A DNA stretch of 64,000 nt. Source: Hofstenia miamia. Its lineage: Eukaryota; Xenacoelomorpha; Acoela. The position numbers and the translations under genes are program-made. The stretch lies in NCBI GenBank assembly GCA_004352715.1, contig SCFE01000053.1:774181-838180 (forward strand), written 5' to 3'. Shown here piece by piece: positions 13,089 through 23,245 of this stretch (the first letter of the stretch is position 1; each line of letters starts with the position of its first letter). A model generated the notes under the pieces. That model worked only from the letters and a program-made list of their open reading frames with translations, made no database searches and had not been told where the DNA came from.

Positions 13089-16000
13089 TGAGAGATCGTT
13101 TCTATGCTAAATAATTTTTTATTGAGATTGCATTATTTATGCTGTTACGTTGCGAGAATAATTGACAAGAACATGTTCTAGGGCATAGATAATCGAGGAT
13201 TTACTGTTTTGCATCGCAATGTGAAAAACGTCATCAGTAATTTTGTCTAGGCATAAATTCTATTTGAATATTTTTCTTACATATATTGCAGATTATTTTA
13301 AGTGAACTTTTTGGCCTGCAAGGACATACTCGCACGCATTTATTGTTATATTGTTACAATATAGTATTTGGGCAGACTAGTTTTTCAACACTGCAAATTC
13401 AAGCTCAAAGTTAAACTGATTATCTCTTTTTTTGTGGCAAAAGGAAACACTTTTCATTTAATTCCCAATAGAGAAAAATGCTGTTATTCGATCAAATTTC
13501 TAGATCCACTAATGATTCATTAAATCTATGAAAAATATTGTTTACTTAGTAGTAAAATTTGTTTTTAGTAGGCGTGCTCTTGATTATCGGCAATCTCCCA
13601 GTCGATACGTACCCGTTGAACATTACTCAGGTACGGCATGTTTTATTAGAACCATTCAATTACATTTTACATGTTCACTTTAGAATCTGTGATGTCCACT
13701 CCTACAAATTCACGACTTTCTCGTACGCCACTGCCAAGGACGCCACTCATTCAAACACCAATAAATTCGCCTTCCCACTACAAAACCTCTAAATTTCACA
13801 CGAAGCAGCATTCTTTAGATCATTGCGATCTTTTTCTTTACTATCAAATTGGTCAGGGAAATTTCGGCGTTGTGATGCATGGGGTTCTCCGAAGAGAAGA
13901 CGGAAAAGAACGCACAGTTGCTGTAAAAATACTTAAAACAGATTCGCAATGTGTTACTAACGACAAGGTAAAATCTTTAAAATCTTTACCTATTGGGTGC
14001 TTTATCTCAATTTTAAATAACAAATTAGTCTGATTTATATTTTCATTATTGATTATCCGCTTATATGATCTCTTGCAGAATAACTTTCGGAAATTATAAT
14101 GGCCCGTATTCAGAGCTTTGTGACACTCATTCTGTGGTCGGGGTTGCTGCCTCATTCTACATGCCGAATAGTGGGTAATCAGAGTTCCCTGTCTGAACCT
14201 TAGCCTCTAGTAGTACAAAAACATTGATTCCTCTGGCAACCCGGAGCGATGCCGAAAGCCAAGCCTATTTAAGCACCTGGAATTGCAAAAATTAAAGCAA
14301 TATTGTTCTTTCAAATAGAATATCAGCTTGAAGCATTCATCGAGTACTGTTGGGATTAGATTCTATTTTCGTAAATGAAAGCATTCTCGATATGACTTTG
14401 TGCATAATGCAGTACAAGCAGTAACAAGAGTTGCCAGCTTCTCTTATTCATCCTTTCAACTAATAATACCGGTATGTGTTTGTCTCTGAAATTAATTACC
14501 ACTCTCTCTAACTTTCTTGTGGTCCTTTCCTCACATTCCTCTTCAGATTATGCTGATTGTTCAAGAATTTACATTTGCAAGTTGTAAATAATCTATAATA
14601 TTTAAGACTCAGTATTTGCAGCACCGCCCCATTTCTGAAACGTATTGATAATTGAAACCAATGTTTTACGTATTTGATTACCCTAATGGACCATAAGTTC
14701 TATGGAGTTAAGTGGCATCCTGTAGGCTCTAACCTACACTAGCATAACAAATAGCTTTAAGTTCTTTATTACAGCTACGGTATTCTACACAAATGGGGAC
14801 GATAAAATATGGTGGTTTGTTGTTACATAACTTATTTGGCTTGAAACATAGTCTACCGTTTAAATATGTCTAGATACACTAGCTTTTGAAAAAAATATAA
14901 AAAAACCTATTTTATTTAGCAATTGCACTCAAATTTTTTACAATTTAGCTTACTAAAATTCAGAGTATGATGAAATTTAAAATTTATTATACTAAAAATC
15001 TGTGCTCCAAATTCATTCATTGTCTTCATGTTTAATATTTTTACGCAAAAAAATTATATATGCCTTTATATATAATATGTAAAAAAATAATAGACAACAT
15101 ATTTTTTAAGGAAATTCAACCTATTTAGGCATTTATTAATTAGGTCAAGCTAAAAAATAAAACAAGCTCACCAAAAATGGAAATATATATATTAGTTCAT
15201 TTGATTAGTATTTTGGAAGTTTAACCCTAATCAGGGGTGAACTAAGCTCAGTCCGGGCCCTATGCCAGAAGTGAAGTGCGGCTCCCTAATATTTGGATGT
15301 GATGTTTTTTCGTTACTTACATTTGGCCCATTTTTTAAACATAAATACTAAATATATACCAAAATCGTATGTAAACTCTAATGCAAAGAAAATAATAATT
15401 TTTTGTTTGCATTGTTTTATTTACAAATCTAAAAATGTTTCGCTTACTAACACAATATAGACAACAACTGCTAAGCACGATTACAGAACTAAATAATAGA
15501 AATCTTGGCTTTGTGAGACTTTTGAGTTACTTCCTTAAAATCCAAGTTGCGAAGGAGGTCACATTCAATGGTCATCTAGGAAAAGTGCATTCAGACACTA
15601 ATCTGATATTGATGTGCAAACTACCTTCTTAACCCATGACAGAATTGAATAGATTACGCACCCATGTAATTTGTGACCAGCATACAAAGATAGATATTAA
15701 GTACAATATTCATATTCAGACAAGATTCGCAGAGGAAAGTTGGTACAACTTCTATTTGAAGCTTGTTGGACTTGTTTTCACCCTCATTAACAAAGGAGAT
15801 GTACAAAAAACTTGCAGACTCCAGAATATGCAGCGAGGTACTTTGAAACTGCAAAATACATTAACACAAAACTTATTCCTGGATGGTTGCGCCGCTTTTT
15901 CTGCATCGCCCTTAATTTTTGAGAGACATTTGCTGCAATTGCGTTTGCGCTCACTATCTATCTCTTATAATCAGTGCAGCTAGACAGAATTTTACCACTG

Positions 16001-19000
16001 TTGAATTTCTCATGCAGCAAGGTAACATGCTCGCTTAATAACTGCATCAGACTAGTACCATTATTCGAATCCAAATTTAGACTCTGAAAACGTTAAGTTC
16101 AACAGTTTTAGGATCCTGTTCCAAAATGCTTTTAGAATACTATTCTCAAGTTTATTCATTTTGCTGTGCAAACCCATGGCCTCCAATTATGTTTTGTGTT
16201 TCTCATTTTCATCCTCTGAATTCCTAAGAAATGCCTCAGATATCTCTTGCTAGCTATTCTCTAATGCAGACAGCGCATCTGCACGCATAGACCATAGTGT
16301 TTGGTTCAATGACTTCACAACAGGTGAAACTTGAACGTAATCCATTATCAAAGCCTACCGGTGCGTTGATACCACAAAGAAATTATAGACTTTTTTAATG
16401 ACGTCGAAAAATACTCTAGTCATAGACAGAATTAGCAGTCTCGTTGCAGACCAAATTTAGCGAGTGGCCAAAGCACGGAACATATTCTGCAAACTGACAT
16501 ACTTCCTGAATTTGGGCTTAAGGTCCCTAATATTTGCAAGACATATTGCTTGCATTGTCATTTCTATGCCCTTCTATTCTAGAAATCGGAGTATAAAATT
16601 TGCCAGCTGATCACCAGAATGCGAATTTGTACCCAGAAACTTCAAAAATCATTCACCCAGAACTGACATCTCTTATATGCAAAAATCACGGTTGATTTTG
16701 TTCTTATCTGGAGTTCAGAAGCATCATGCCTGCCATCAGATCTATAAACTCATCATAGATGGTAGACGACAGATTGGTGACAGTGCACTTGCCAGATTAT
16801 TCTGTTTGCAGAATTCACTGCTTTTCTATGTGTGCTGCAAAAATGAATCAAATTGGGCAATCAGCTCAAGGGATCCCAGATAATTACTATTATGTTGGCA
16901 TCCAAGAAATTCATCACGACCACGAAAATTGGTTGATTATTGCAACTATGCGCTCAAGAACAGTTAAAAAATAACGTGACTTCTCAATTAAACAACTCTA
17001 ACTTTTAAACTAGACTTCTGATCAACTTCATCTTTGTATGTATTGAGATTTAGGTCATTTTTATTACTCTAATTACACTAATAAAGCGTAGATGTGGTAT
17101 GGGGCATTCATAATCCCTATATCATGATCTAGATATTTTAAAATTCCTGGCCCCTAAAAGACCGGATCGTTAGGCTGCAGCCTAGTCAGCCTTAAGGTTA
17201 GTCCATTAATGACCCTAATTCTACAAGGAATGGGCCTGGACCGGACTTGCACAATTTTTCTTCAGAAAACAAAATATTTCAGGGTAGTTGTTGTTCTCTT
17301 GGGCATTAGACTGCCTCATTATTTGAACACTATGTATGGAAAGAACTTGAATATTTTTACAAAATTGGGTTTATTATTGAAAAAAATTCATATTTGCATG
17401 CACTTCAGGCATAAGAATACATTTTAGCACAAATCTTTATCATTGCATGAGCGGGCCAACCACATAGATGTGTCTTAACAGGCTTGGATAAAATTTTTCA
17501 AAAATGTGGATAATCAATGTGTTAGTTAAAAGTAACCCAATTAGTAATAAAGTTAAAGGTTACATATTGGTTACTAAAACACCACAAACAAAAGTGATTT
17601 TTAGAAGATTGACATAGGTGACTTCCAAAGCTTACTATTCCCTAGCAAACATCAATAATTAAAAAACGATGAAGATTTTTCTCTTTTAGAAGAACAATAA
17701 TCTCAATGGAAAAATATGGACTCTGACTGTAAATAGTTGATCTTTGCAATTGATTGCTCAAATATGTTGATAGCCAGTCTCCTTTGAATATATCAAAAGC
17801 TAATATTATACATATTCTTATTTTTCTTAGGATCAAATGCTTTGGGAAGCAAAGATCATGTCTGAATTAGACCATCCCAATGTCATACGTTTGATAGGAG
17901 TTTTTAATGGTCCTCCGTTGATGTTGGTTTCGGAGTTAGCGCCGGTTGGTCAGTTAAACAAGTTTCTAAGAAGAAACCCGTTAGTATTATACTGCCTAAT
18001 CTACCACAACAAATGAGGAGCTGAGACTCAGAAGTGTCATAGCTGACAAGTATGCGATTTTGCGTTTTTGACGTCTTATGCAAGCCCGTAGCCACGGTGG
18101 AATTAGGGGTCAGGCAACCCCTCCTGGACAATAAAGCTAAAGTCAAAATCAGCATGCAAAAATAAAATTTGTTAATTCAATTGTTGCAGCTTTGCTCTCA
18201 ATAACGTCTATTTTGTCTATATTTTCACAAAATTTTCGCGGGACTTCACCCAGATTCAGGTTACTTACTTGATCATTAGTAGATGACATCACCCGTCAGA
18301 AAATCTAGCCCATATTTGAAAGATACAATTGAACTGGTGCACAGTCTTGGTAAAATTTTAGTTTAACTTTTAAAGAATGTCGAATTCCCATCAACCTCTT
18401 CTGAATACGTGTCGACCCCGCTTAGGTGATAATGCTGGCTACTTGCCTTTTCTTTTATCTGCATTTTGTGAAATTTTTATAGCAAAATTCGACCTTATTT
18501 CATCCTAATGTAAAGATCAAATTGACTTGCACATCCCAAAAAGAATGTCATTTTAACCTTAAGCGCGATTTTCTCGAAAATTACTTTATGCAGCTACGCT
18601 AATGGGGGTCTCAGCTCTTCACTTAATGAAAATCCAGGCAATTTTTAGGTAATATCAAACTTACTTAGGGATACGCCTGTAGAAATGTTAATGAATTATG
18701 TCCACCAACTAGCCTATGGAATGGAGTATTTGGAGAAGAAGAATTTTGTTCATCGTGATTTGGCTGCACGAAATGTTCTTTTAGTAACCGAACGCCACAT
18801 CAAGATTAGCGACTTTGGAATGTCAAGAATGATAGGTGTAAATAAAGACTATTACAGGGTAAAAGAATAAATCAAAATCTGATTGTAATGAATCAATCAA
18901 ATATTTTAAACTAGATAGTAGATATTATGAGCAATCATCATGATAGATTCAAATTTAGGCTAATTCAGGAGGCCAATGGCCAATTAGATGGTACGCACCT

Positions 19001-21957
19001 GAGTGTGTCTACTTCTTCAAATTCACTCATAAGTCAGATGTGTGGAGTTTTGGGATAACAGTTTGGGAAATATTTTCGTTTGGTAAACGTCCCTATGGGG
19101 TAATAATTCTTAACTTTTTATTGAATTATTCTTATTCAAGAAATTGTGAAATAATGATATTACATACTATTTTTACCTTTGTAAATTTAGAGCTTCACTA
19201 GCGCGGAAATACTGGACTTTTTGGAAAGAGGAGATCGTTTGAAGCGACCACCTGCTTGTCCCCATGAATTAAACAGCCTTATGCTAAGATGCTGGGAGTA
19301 CACGTATGTAAAAACAACGCTATAATTTTTAACTAAATTTAAAATACCAATATTTAAATTTGCTAAAGAAAATTGAAATGTTGCATAAAAATGACGTTTA
19401 GAGAGTATGAGAAACGGGTTGATCTGATCTATCTATCAAACGCTTCAGAAAACTGAGTCATGAGTACCCTGAGGATAATCTTTCGAGTGGGTGACATTTT
19501 CTGACTCAGCCCATCCTAACTCAACTCAATTGCAAGTTTTTAAAAGCTGATCCAACCTTGTCCAACTATGCAGTGCAGAATTCTCAATTCTTCAAATAGA
19601 CCACAAATAACTTGATTTCCAGAGAAATTACGCTCCTTTTTGCGGTCATATGATATATTAATGTGAAATCTAATCTCATGCTATAAACCAAGGCTTAGCA
19701 TAAACCTATTTCATTTTACGAATAAACGAAATTTTTAAAAAAAATTGTGTCCAGCACGACTTTTATCTAAATTTCCTATACCCGGCAACTATATACTATG
19801 ATAGGACTGAAGAGTGGGTGGGAACAGATCAGCTCTGGCACTTCCCCTAGAAGTGTGCAGGCCGGCTTAATCATGCTTGCCCTCTGGCGACCCCTGGCAC
19901 GCAGAGTGCTGATCTGTGTTGAGTCTGATCAGCAGAGAGTGAAGCCGAAGGCCGAGCTTCATGAGAGGGTTGCGCCTCTCTACAGCTTTCGCCAACCAAG
20001 GCTACTAACTGAGGTAACTCGTGAGCACCTACCGTCTGCCTGTTATAGAGATTTCTGATTATTTAGGAGATATTTAACACTTGTAGTGCAAAGCACTAAG
20101 TGACGTCCTAAAATCTCCATAACTTAGAATGTCGGATCATAACCAAAACCCATGACAAAGCAAAGCTCCCTCATAGGTAAGGCCCAGCAAATGCTGGCCT
20201 AGGCCTATCTAGAGGCCAGAGACAGAGGAAAATCCTCTGTATAACTGCCCTCGTAGACGCACTCTACGGCTCTGGGCATAGACGTCGCCGTCTGCTCCAC
20301 AGAACAGACAGTCTCACATCATCATCACCGCCCCCATATGTGCAAAGCACACATGGTTGCACCTTCTTATACCCTATTGTTTAACGTCCACTCTAGGTTC
20401 GGGACTCCGCAAAGCGACGCGCCCATCAAGTATTGGCTCAGCGTCTCCGCTTCTCCAGGAACCACCACGAGGGGTTACTCTCTAGGACGATTCAGGCATA
20501 GCCCTTTCGGTTCCCATGATAGGATTTAAGGATTTTAGGCACTTTTTGATATATTTATTAATGAGATACCAATGCAAAGTTGTGTATGGAAAATTGGATG
20601 TGAACTCCGACTTTTTAAAGACTCAATTACTCAGAAATAGTACAAGACTCCAAAGTTTATTTAGAACATCATCCAACATCTATTTATCCACATGTATCTA
20701 TATATTTCTTTTTCTATCTATCCATCTATATATCTATCATAATTTACATGTAATAGAAATAATACTAAGCTGGTTAGTTTTTTAGGCATTGGCGCGTAAG
20801 CTTATGCATTTGTGCCCCTCTTAAAATTAACCCTTTAAAAAAAATCCTCTTAAATTTAATAATTTAGACAGACAGTCCTTTTAGTTGGTTAATATGCTGT
20901 GCAATAAAATTTTTTACTGATTGTTATTATTTTTCTTGCTGAAAAAAGGTTAGAGTATTACAATTATAATTACATCCAAAAAAAACTTAGGTTTAATATT
21001 AGAGTATCTTTCTAAATGTGAAGAACAAGTTACTTGCCGCCAGAAGCCATAATATATATATATATTTGCAAATTTTTATTAAGGTGTTCCATTCTGGCCA
21101 CTCAATGTTGGAACCGCGCCATGCCATGCCCATTTTCNNNNNNNNNNNNNNNNNNNNNNNNNNNNNNNNNNNNNNNNNNNNNNNNNNNNNNNNNNTATAT
21201 ATATATTTTGTTTTTCTATTTGCAAATTTTTATTAAGGTGTTCCATTCTGGCCACTCAATGTTGGAACCGCGCCATGCCATGCCCATTTTCCAGAAAATT
21301 TCGTGCATGTGCCGTGCTCATGCCCAATTAAATATATTGGTTACTTCAAGTCGCATATTAAAATCATCGAGAGTTTTGTTTCTTGAACAATCTGTTAAAT
21401 ACATTTTTCGTCAAAAACATTAATCTACGATGCGTTTTTCATTCATGAAAAATTTATAGATTTTCGTGCCGTACCGACCTAATCTTGGAAAACTATTTAC
21501 ATTTCGTGACGTGCCGTCCTCGTGTCGAAAAATCAAAGCATGGTTTCAACAGTATCAAGCGACCAACAGGCATTCAGAACATAGAATTTTGAATATTCAG
21601 GCATTTATTGTTATAAGAGATTCAAGTTCAATGCTATACTTAATCGATAAGTTTTAGTTGTTACGAAATTGAAAAATATAATGAAGTAGTATATATATTA
21701 ACTTAAATTTAATGTATATATATTAGTAATTAAGTCATTGTTATTTTTAAATGGTATTCATGATTCGAATTAACAAGCTTCCTCAAGTACGTATTTTATT
21801 GAAATGTTTACTTTCTGAATACAATACTATTTCATTTAGTGAAGATTATCGTCCAACGTTTGATGAAATAAAGCAAGTGGTAGATGTTTATTATAGGGCA
21901 ATGGCGTCTGGTGGTATCAATTTCCCCAGCTATTCCAGAGAACTGACAAACTTTTAA
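2927..21957 (+). CDS. SYK: SYK-family non-receptor tyrosine kinase, 3' part of gene (linker plus full kinase domain)
   Basis: Cytoplasmic protein-tyrosine kinase of the SYK/ZAP-70 family, which signals downstream of ITAM-type receptors. Nine exons are visible: 2927-3119, 11711-11911, 13569-13630, 13684-13967, 17831-17979, 18669-18858, 18959-19099, 19191-19303, 21840-21957. All have AG/GT borders and their phases join without a break to 482 codons plus stop. Residues 1 to about 200 are a Ser/Thr/Pro-rich linker. Then come the glycine loop IGQGNFG (about 207), VAVK lysine (233), the alpha-C Glu in [14 protein letters not shown] (Asp 326), DFG (344), twin activation-loop tyrosines in KDYYR (357-358), WYAPEC, DVWSFG and a C-lobe ending [14 protein letters not shown] and [14 protein letters not shown] favour SYK over SHARK/HTK16. 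Every catalytic residue is present, so it looks functional. The expected tandem SH2 domains must lie upstream of the window. The introns are full of mobile DNA. Confidence 0.9.
4174..4543 (+). repeat. three spaced copies of GAAATTCCGTTAC
   Basis: The 13-mer GAAATTCCGTTAC begins at 4174, 4373 and 4530. The last two copies extend to GAAATTCCGTTACTG. It sits in a SYK-gene intron, and the sequence between the copies shows no obvious similarity. Origin unknown. Confidence 0.7.
4969..5166 (-). CDS. small ORF with signal-peptide-like N-terminus (candidate secreted peptide)
   Basis: A 65-codon frame on the minus strand, with start context AACAATGG. Residues 1-30 are strongly hydrophobic ([12 protein letters not shown] then VVVFALW). 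They are followed by an acidic stretch ([18 protein letters not shown]) and a terminal dibasic EKR immediately before the stop. Signal, acidic spacer and dibasic end is the layout of a secreted peptide precursor, but no mature peptide follows in this frame. It lies antisense within a SYK intron, overlapping other short open frames, so chance is possible. Confidence 0.25.
   Translation of the reverse strand: MVARILCTLLIVVLLLSTSKLAVVVFALWSFGVKSDDLEQNAGELVENLETDSDKALYSVEMEKR
5362..5640 (+). other. unassigned open frame in SYK intron
   Basis: A 92-codon frame with several Cys/His ([26 protein letters not shown]). It resembles a transposon-derived fragment but matches no family I recognise. Its end runs into the segment that is duplicated at 9457. 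Confidence 0.2.
5610..6402 (+). repeat. direct duplication, copy 1 (partner 9457-10249)
   Basis: This stretch recurs almost base for base at 9457-10249 (offset 3847). It includes about 320 bp outside the mariner element. Copy 1 ends exactly at a 1000-N gap and copy 2 starts exactly after a single N, which suggests unmerged contig ends or a local duplication rather than two transposition events. Confidence 0.85.
5932..6402 (+). mobile_element. mariner-like element, DD41D type, internally deleted, copy 1 (3' end in gap)
   Basis: The 5' terminus CAGTATGTCCCATAAG follows a TA. An open frame to 6383 covers only the C-terminal half of a Tc1/mariner transposase: QQDGAPAHT holds the second catalytic Asp, and [12 protein letters not shown] the third. 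I count 41 residues between the two Asp, i.e. DD41D spacing. The DNA-binding region and first catalytic Asp are missing, so the copy is non-autonomous. The 3' terminus is lost in the N run, but copy 2 shows it. Confidence 0.85.
6403..7402. other. assembly gap (1000 N)
   Basis: Exactly 1000 N, a placeholder of unknown true length. Confidence 0.99.
7430..8440 (-). mobile_element. Penelope-like element: RT plus GIY-YIG endonuclease, decayed
   Basis: On the minus strand, 8419-8219 encodes the RT core ([14 protein letters not shown], then [11 protein letters not shown] with the catalytic YVDD). A frameshift leads into 8210-7785, which is the RT thumb region ([24 protein letters not shown]). After one in-frame TAA the same frame continues into [19 protein letters not shown] and a MKEHL segment, a GIY-YIG nuclease core, ending near 7533. 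RT followed by GIY-YIG is diagnostic of Penelope-like elements. One frameshift and one nonsense codon make it inactive. It is 5'-truncated at about 8440, where an opposite-strand LINE begins. Confidence 0.88.
7442..7468 (-). ncRNA. hammerhead-like core motif at Penelope-like 3' end
   Basis: The minus strand reads CTGACGA, one A, a GATT/AATC stem with loop CTTAGT, then GAAAC. This is the conserved core order of a hammerhead ribozyme (CUGANGA - stem II - GAAA) but with one extra base before the stem. It lies just 3' of the GIY-YIG region. Hammerhead motifs are known from Penelope-like elements. Cleavage competence is not established. Confidence 0.4.
8465..9080 (+). pseudogene. LINE ORF2 C-terminal region
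   Basis: The + strand encodes a LINE tail: [40 protein letters not shown], and the terminal [14 protein letters not shown], a Trp/Cys-rich ending seen in several LINE families. The stretch 8644-8807 is repeated as 8809-8972 across a single N (8808), a probable assembly duplication. No reverse transcriptase core is present. Confidence 0.65.
9156..9182. repeat. (TA)n microsatellite
   Basis: Short TA run just 3' of the LINE tail. Confidence 0.8.
9457..10249 (+). repeat. direct duplication, copy 2 (partner 5610-6402)
   Basis: Starts right after a single N at 9456. Identical to copy 1 through the flank, then a few substitutions and a 1-bp deletion near 9976 that breaks the transposase frame. Confidence 0.85.
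9779..10355 (+). mobile_element. mariner-like DD41D element, internally deleted, copy 2 (both ends present)
   Basis: A 577-bp element flanked by TA on both sides (9777-9778 and 10356-10357). Its 5' end, CAGTATGTCCCATAAGTTAC, and the reverse complement of its 3' end, AAGTCTGTAATATAAGTTAC, form imperfect terminal inverted repeats sharing ATAAGTTAC(G/A)ACGACTT. The coding part is the same C-terminal transposase half as copy 1. Here GATGGGTTGG has become GATGGTTGG, a frameshift between the second and third catalytic Asp. It is non-autonomous and dead. Confidence 0.87.
10590..10622. repeat. TA-rich microsatellites
   Basis: Two short TA runs. The remainder of 10360-11710 is SYK intron with no other feature I can support. 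Confidence 0.7.
11711..11911 (+). CDS. SYK: SYK-like exon b (linker)
   Basis: I chose the acceptor CCCAG at 11710 over the nearby CATCAG at 11727 because only the first keeps frame with the previous exon. It encodes a Met/His/Thr-Pro linker ([23 protein letters not shown]). The donor is AAAG/GTGACT. Confidence 0.75.
12239..12268. repeat. (GAT)n microsatellite
   Basis: About ten GAT units in the intron after linker exon b. A poly-Ser antisense frame across it is an artefact. Confidence 0.9.
12890..13090. repeat. (TA)n microsatellite around an assembly gap
   Basis: TA repeats flank an N run at 12933-13047. The gap is probably unresolved repeat. Confidence 0.9.
13569..13630 (+). CDS. SYK: SYK-like exon c (62-bp micro-exon)
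   Basis: Acceptor TTTTTAG, donor CAG/GTACGG. It encodes [20 protein letters not shown]. It is needed to reconcile the phases of the flanking exons, which strongly supports it. It carries two to three tyrosines in a linker that is typically phosphorylated in this family. Confidence 0.8.
13684..13967 (+). CDS. SYK: SYK-like exon d (linker end, glycine loop, catalytic lysine)
   Basis: Starts after CACTTTAG, ends at GACAAG/GTAAAA. A (R/L)[12 protein letters not shown] linker is followed by the start of the kinase domain with IGQGNFGVV and VAVKILK. Confidence 0.95.
15224..17219 (-). mobile_element. hAT-type DNA transposon with ZMYM1-like transposase relic and 8-bp target duplication
   Basis: Element 15232-17211 lies between perfect 8-bp direct repeats ACCCTAAT (15224-15231 and 17212-17219). 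The ends are imperfect inverted repeats: CAGGGGTGAACTAAGC versus CATTAATGGACTAACC, 11 of 16 matching. The minus strand carries stop-riddled remnants of a hAT transposase of the ZMYM1/DUF4371 kind: [13 protein letters not shown], then [29 protein letters not shown] and FWNRIL. The 8-bp duplication is the classic hAT signature. Many stops show it is long dead. It sits in the large intron between kinase exons d and e. Confidence 0.8.
17831..17979 (+). CDS. SYK: SYK-like exon e (alpha-C to hinge)
   Basis: Acceptor TTTTTCTTAG, donor CC/GTTAGT. It encodes [20 protein letters not shown] and the hinge [12 protein letters not shown]. The phase-2 end is completed to Pro by the next exon. Confidence 0.95.
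18345..18421 (-). repeat. dispersed repeat copy (partner 35443-35518)
   Basis: Its reverse complement matches 35443-35518: a GGGTCGAC core, then AG(A)G.TTGATGG.AATTCGACATTC and a TTAAAA tail. It lies within a GC-richer patch (about 18070-18620) of the intron before exon f that looks transposon-derived. Family unknown. Confidence 0.65.
18669..18858 (+). CDS. SYK: SYK-like exon f (catalytic loop, DFG, activation loop)
   Basis: Acceptor TTACTTAG, donor ACAGG/GTAAAA. It contains the HRDLAARN catalytic loop, ISDFGMSR and the KDYY activation-loop tyrosines. Confidence 0.97.
18959..19099 (+). CDS. SYK: SYK-like exon g (APE and subdomain IX)
   Basis: Acceptor AAATTTAG, donor GGG/GTAATA. It contains [13 protein letters not shown] and [12 protein letters not shown]. 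Confidence 0.97.
19191..19303 (+). CDS. SYK: SYK-like exon h (C-lobe)
   Basis: Acceptor AAATTTAG, donor AC/GTATGT. It encodes [20 protein letters not shown] and MLRCWEY, the usual subdomain X-XI pattern. Confidence 0.95.
19798..20524. mobile_element. 709-bp GC-rich insertion with 9-bp flanking duplication
   Basis: The intron between exons h and i is interrupted at 19807-20515 by sequence visibly richer in G and C than its surroundings. It is bounded by direct repeats ATGATAGGA (19798-19806 and 20516-20524), consistent with a target-site duplication. I see no convincing terminal inverted repeats, poly-A tail or transposase. It could be a SINE-like or non-autonomous DNA element. Confidence 0.55.
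21048..21291 (+). repeat. gap-flanking duplicated segment
   Basis: A stretch running from a TA repeat through TTTGCAAATTTTTATTAAGG to GCCCATTTTC occurs at 21048-21137 and again at 21196-21291, on either side of an N run (21138-21195). A likely assembly duplication in the last SYK intron. Confidence 0.85.
21840..21957 (+). CDS. SYK: SYK-like terminal exon i
   Basis: Acceptor TTCATTTAG. It encodes [17 protein letters not shown] and a 20-residue tail to TAA at 21955-21957, which ends the kinase close to the end of the domain as in SYK. I see no clear AATAAA signal downstream. Confidence 0.92.
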
Positions 21958-22184
21958 CTATGGTGCTATTTCTATTTTTTACATTTTTTAGAGATTTTGT
22001 TTATAATGTTACGAATTCTTAATACAAATGATTTGGTAAAAAAGTTTGAATTTTTTTTTAAATGTTTATATTGTACTAATCTCAAATGTGATCTGACTAC
22101 ACAAACTTTTCTACCTGAAAACTTTCCTTACCTGAAAACTTTGTATATATATGAAACTCGATCTAATGATTTGCCCTTTTTTTC

Positions 22185-23245
22185 TATTATTTTCGAGGTA
22201 TGCCAAATTATAGACCTATTTCAATGACCTCCCCAATCACCAAAGTATTTGAACGAATTCTTTTTATTCAAATTAATGAGAATTTTTACAAACATGGTCT
22301 TTACTCCAAAACACATCATGGTTTTAGTAAAGGTATTTCTACCAGCGACGCTTTAGTACAAGTTATCGAAAAGTGGAGAAAAACGATAGAGGATAATGAA
22401 TATTCATCAGTAGCTTGCTTAAACCTTTCGAAAGCATTCGATTCAATTGATCATTGCATATTACTACAAAAAATTAAATTTCTTGGTTTTTCTAATGAGA
22501 GGATGGGTCTCATTTCTAGTTACTTGTATAATCGTAATGTTAGCTCAAATTCTACATCTACTAATACCTCACAACATAAACATAATTTTAATGGCATTCA
22601 TATAAAGCAAGTTGAGTCCTTTAAATACCTTGGAATTATTTTCGATTCACATTTAAATTTTGAAAAGCAACTAAATCATGTTGTTAGAAAAATGCCCATA
22701 TCGATTAAGGCAATTAACTTAATTTCTAAAAAACTTCCAACTAAAGCAAAAATTCAATAAATTCCTACTCTAGTATTAAGTCATTTCAACTATGCTAATA
22801 CACTCTACAGAGATATAAACAAAAAATTCCTCAGAAAATGTTCAGGTACAGCTAAATTGAGCTTTCAAAGTAGCAGTTATTAATCATAGCTTTAATAAGA
22901 ATAATGAATACAAAAAAATCTCAAACTTATTTCTACATCCACAGTGTTATATCTATATAAATGTCTTAAAGCCATTCTGCAAAATAATTAATAATACTTT
23001 CCCATACAACAAAAATGACTCTCTTTCCGAAAAATAATTAATAAGCAAAACAAAAGAACGCATTTAATTTAACCAATTAGGTATAAGAAGCGAATAATGA
23101 AAAACTCTTTTCTAAACCCAGCTATAAATATATGAAATGAATTACCAAAATGATTCAAACAAATAAATAAATTAGAAAACTTTAATATTGATATTAAAAA
23201 ATACTTTTGCACCTTTAATATAAAAACTGAAATCGCGAGGTTTTA
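22185..23245 (+). mobile_element. LINE, RT domain with internal deletion, plus C-terminal remnant
   Basis: The open frame 22200-22760 begins at the RT motif NYRPISMTS, continues with the catalytic LNLSKAFDSIDH and reaches SYLYNRN. It then jumps directly to ESFKYLGIIFDSHLNF, so the segment containing the YADD box is deleted. Beyond the stop, further decayed LINE tail follows, including SFLNPAINI and NELPK near 23125. Dead copy. It lies just downstream of the SYK stop codon, in the same orientation. Confidence 0.85.

Noticed and set aside
13853-14155. Minus-strand frame opposite the kinase exon
   Set aside because: It is antisense to the glycine-loop exon, which is certain.
19798-20524. GC-rich insertion as a solo LTR
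   Set aside because: Ends are not TG...CA and the flanking duplication is 9 bp rather than 4-6 bp.
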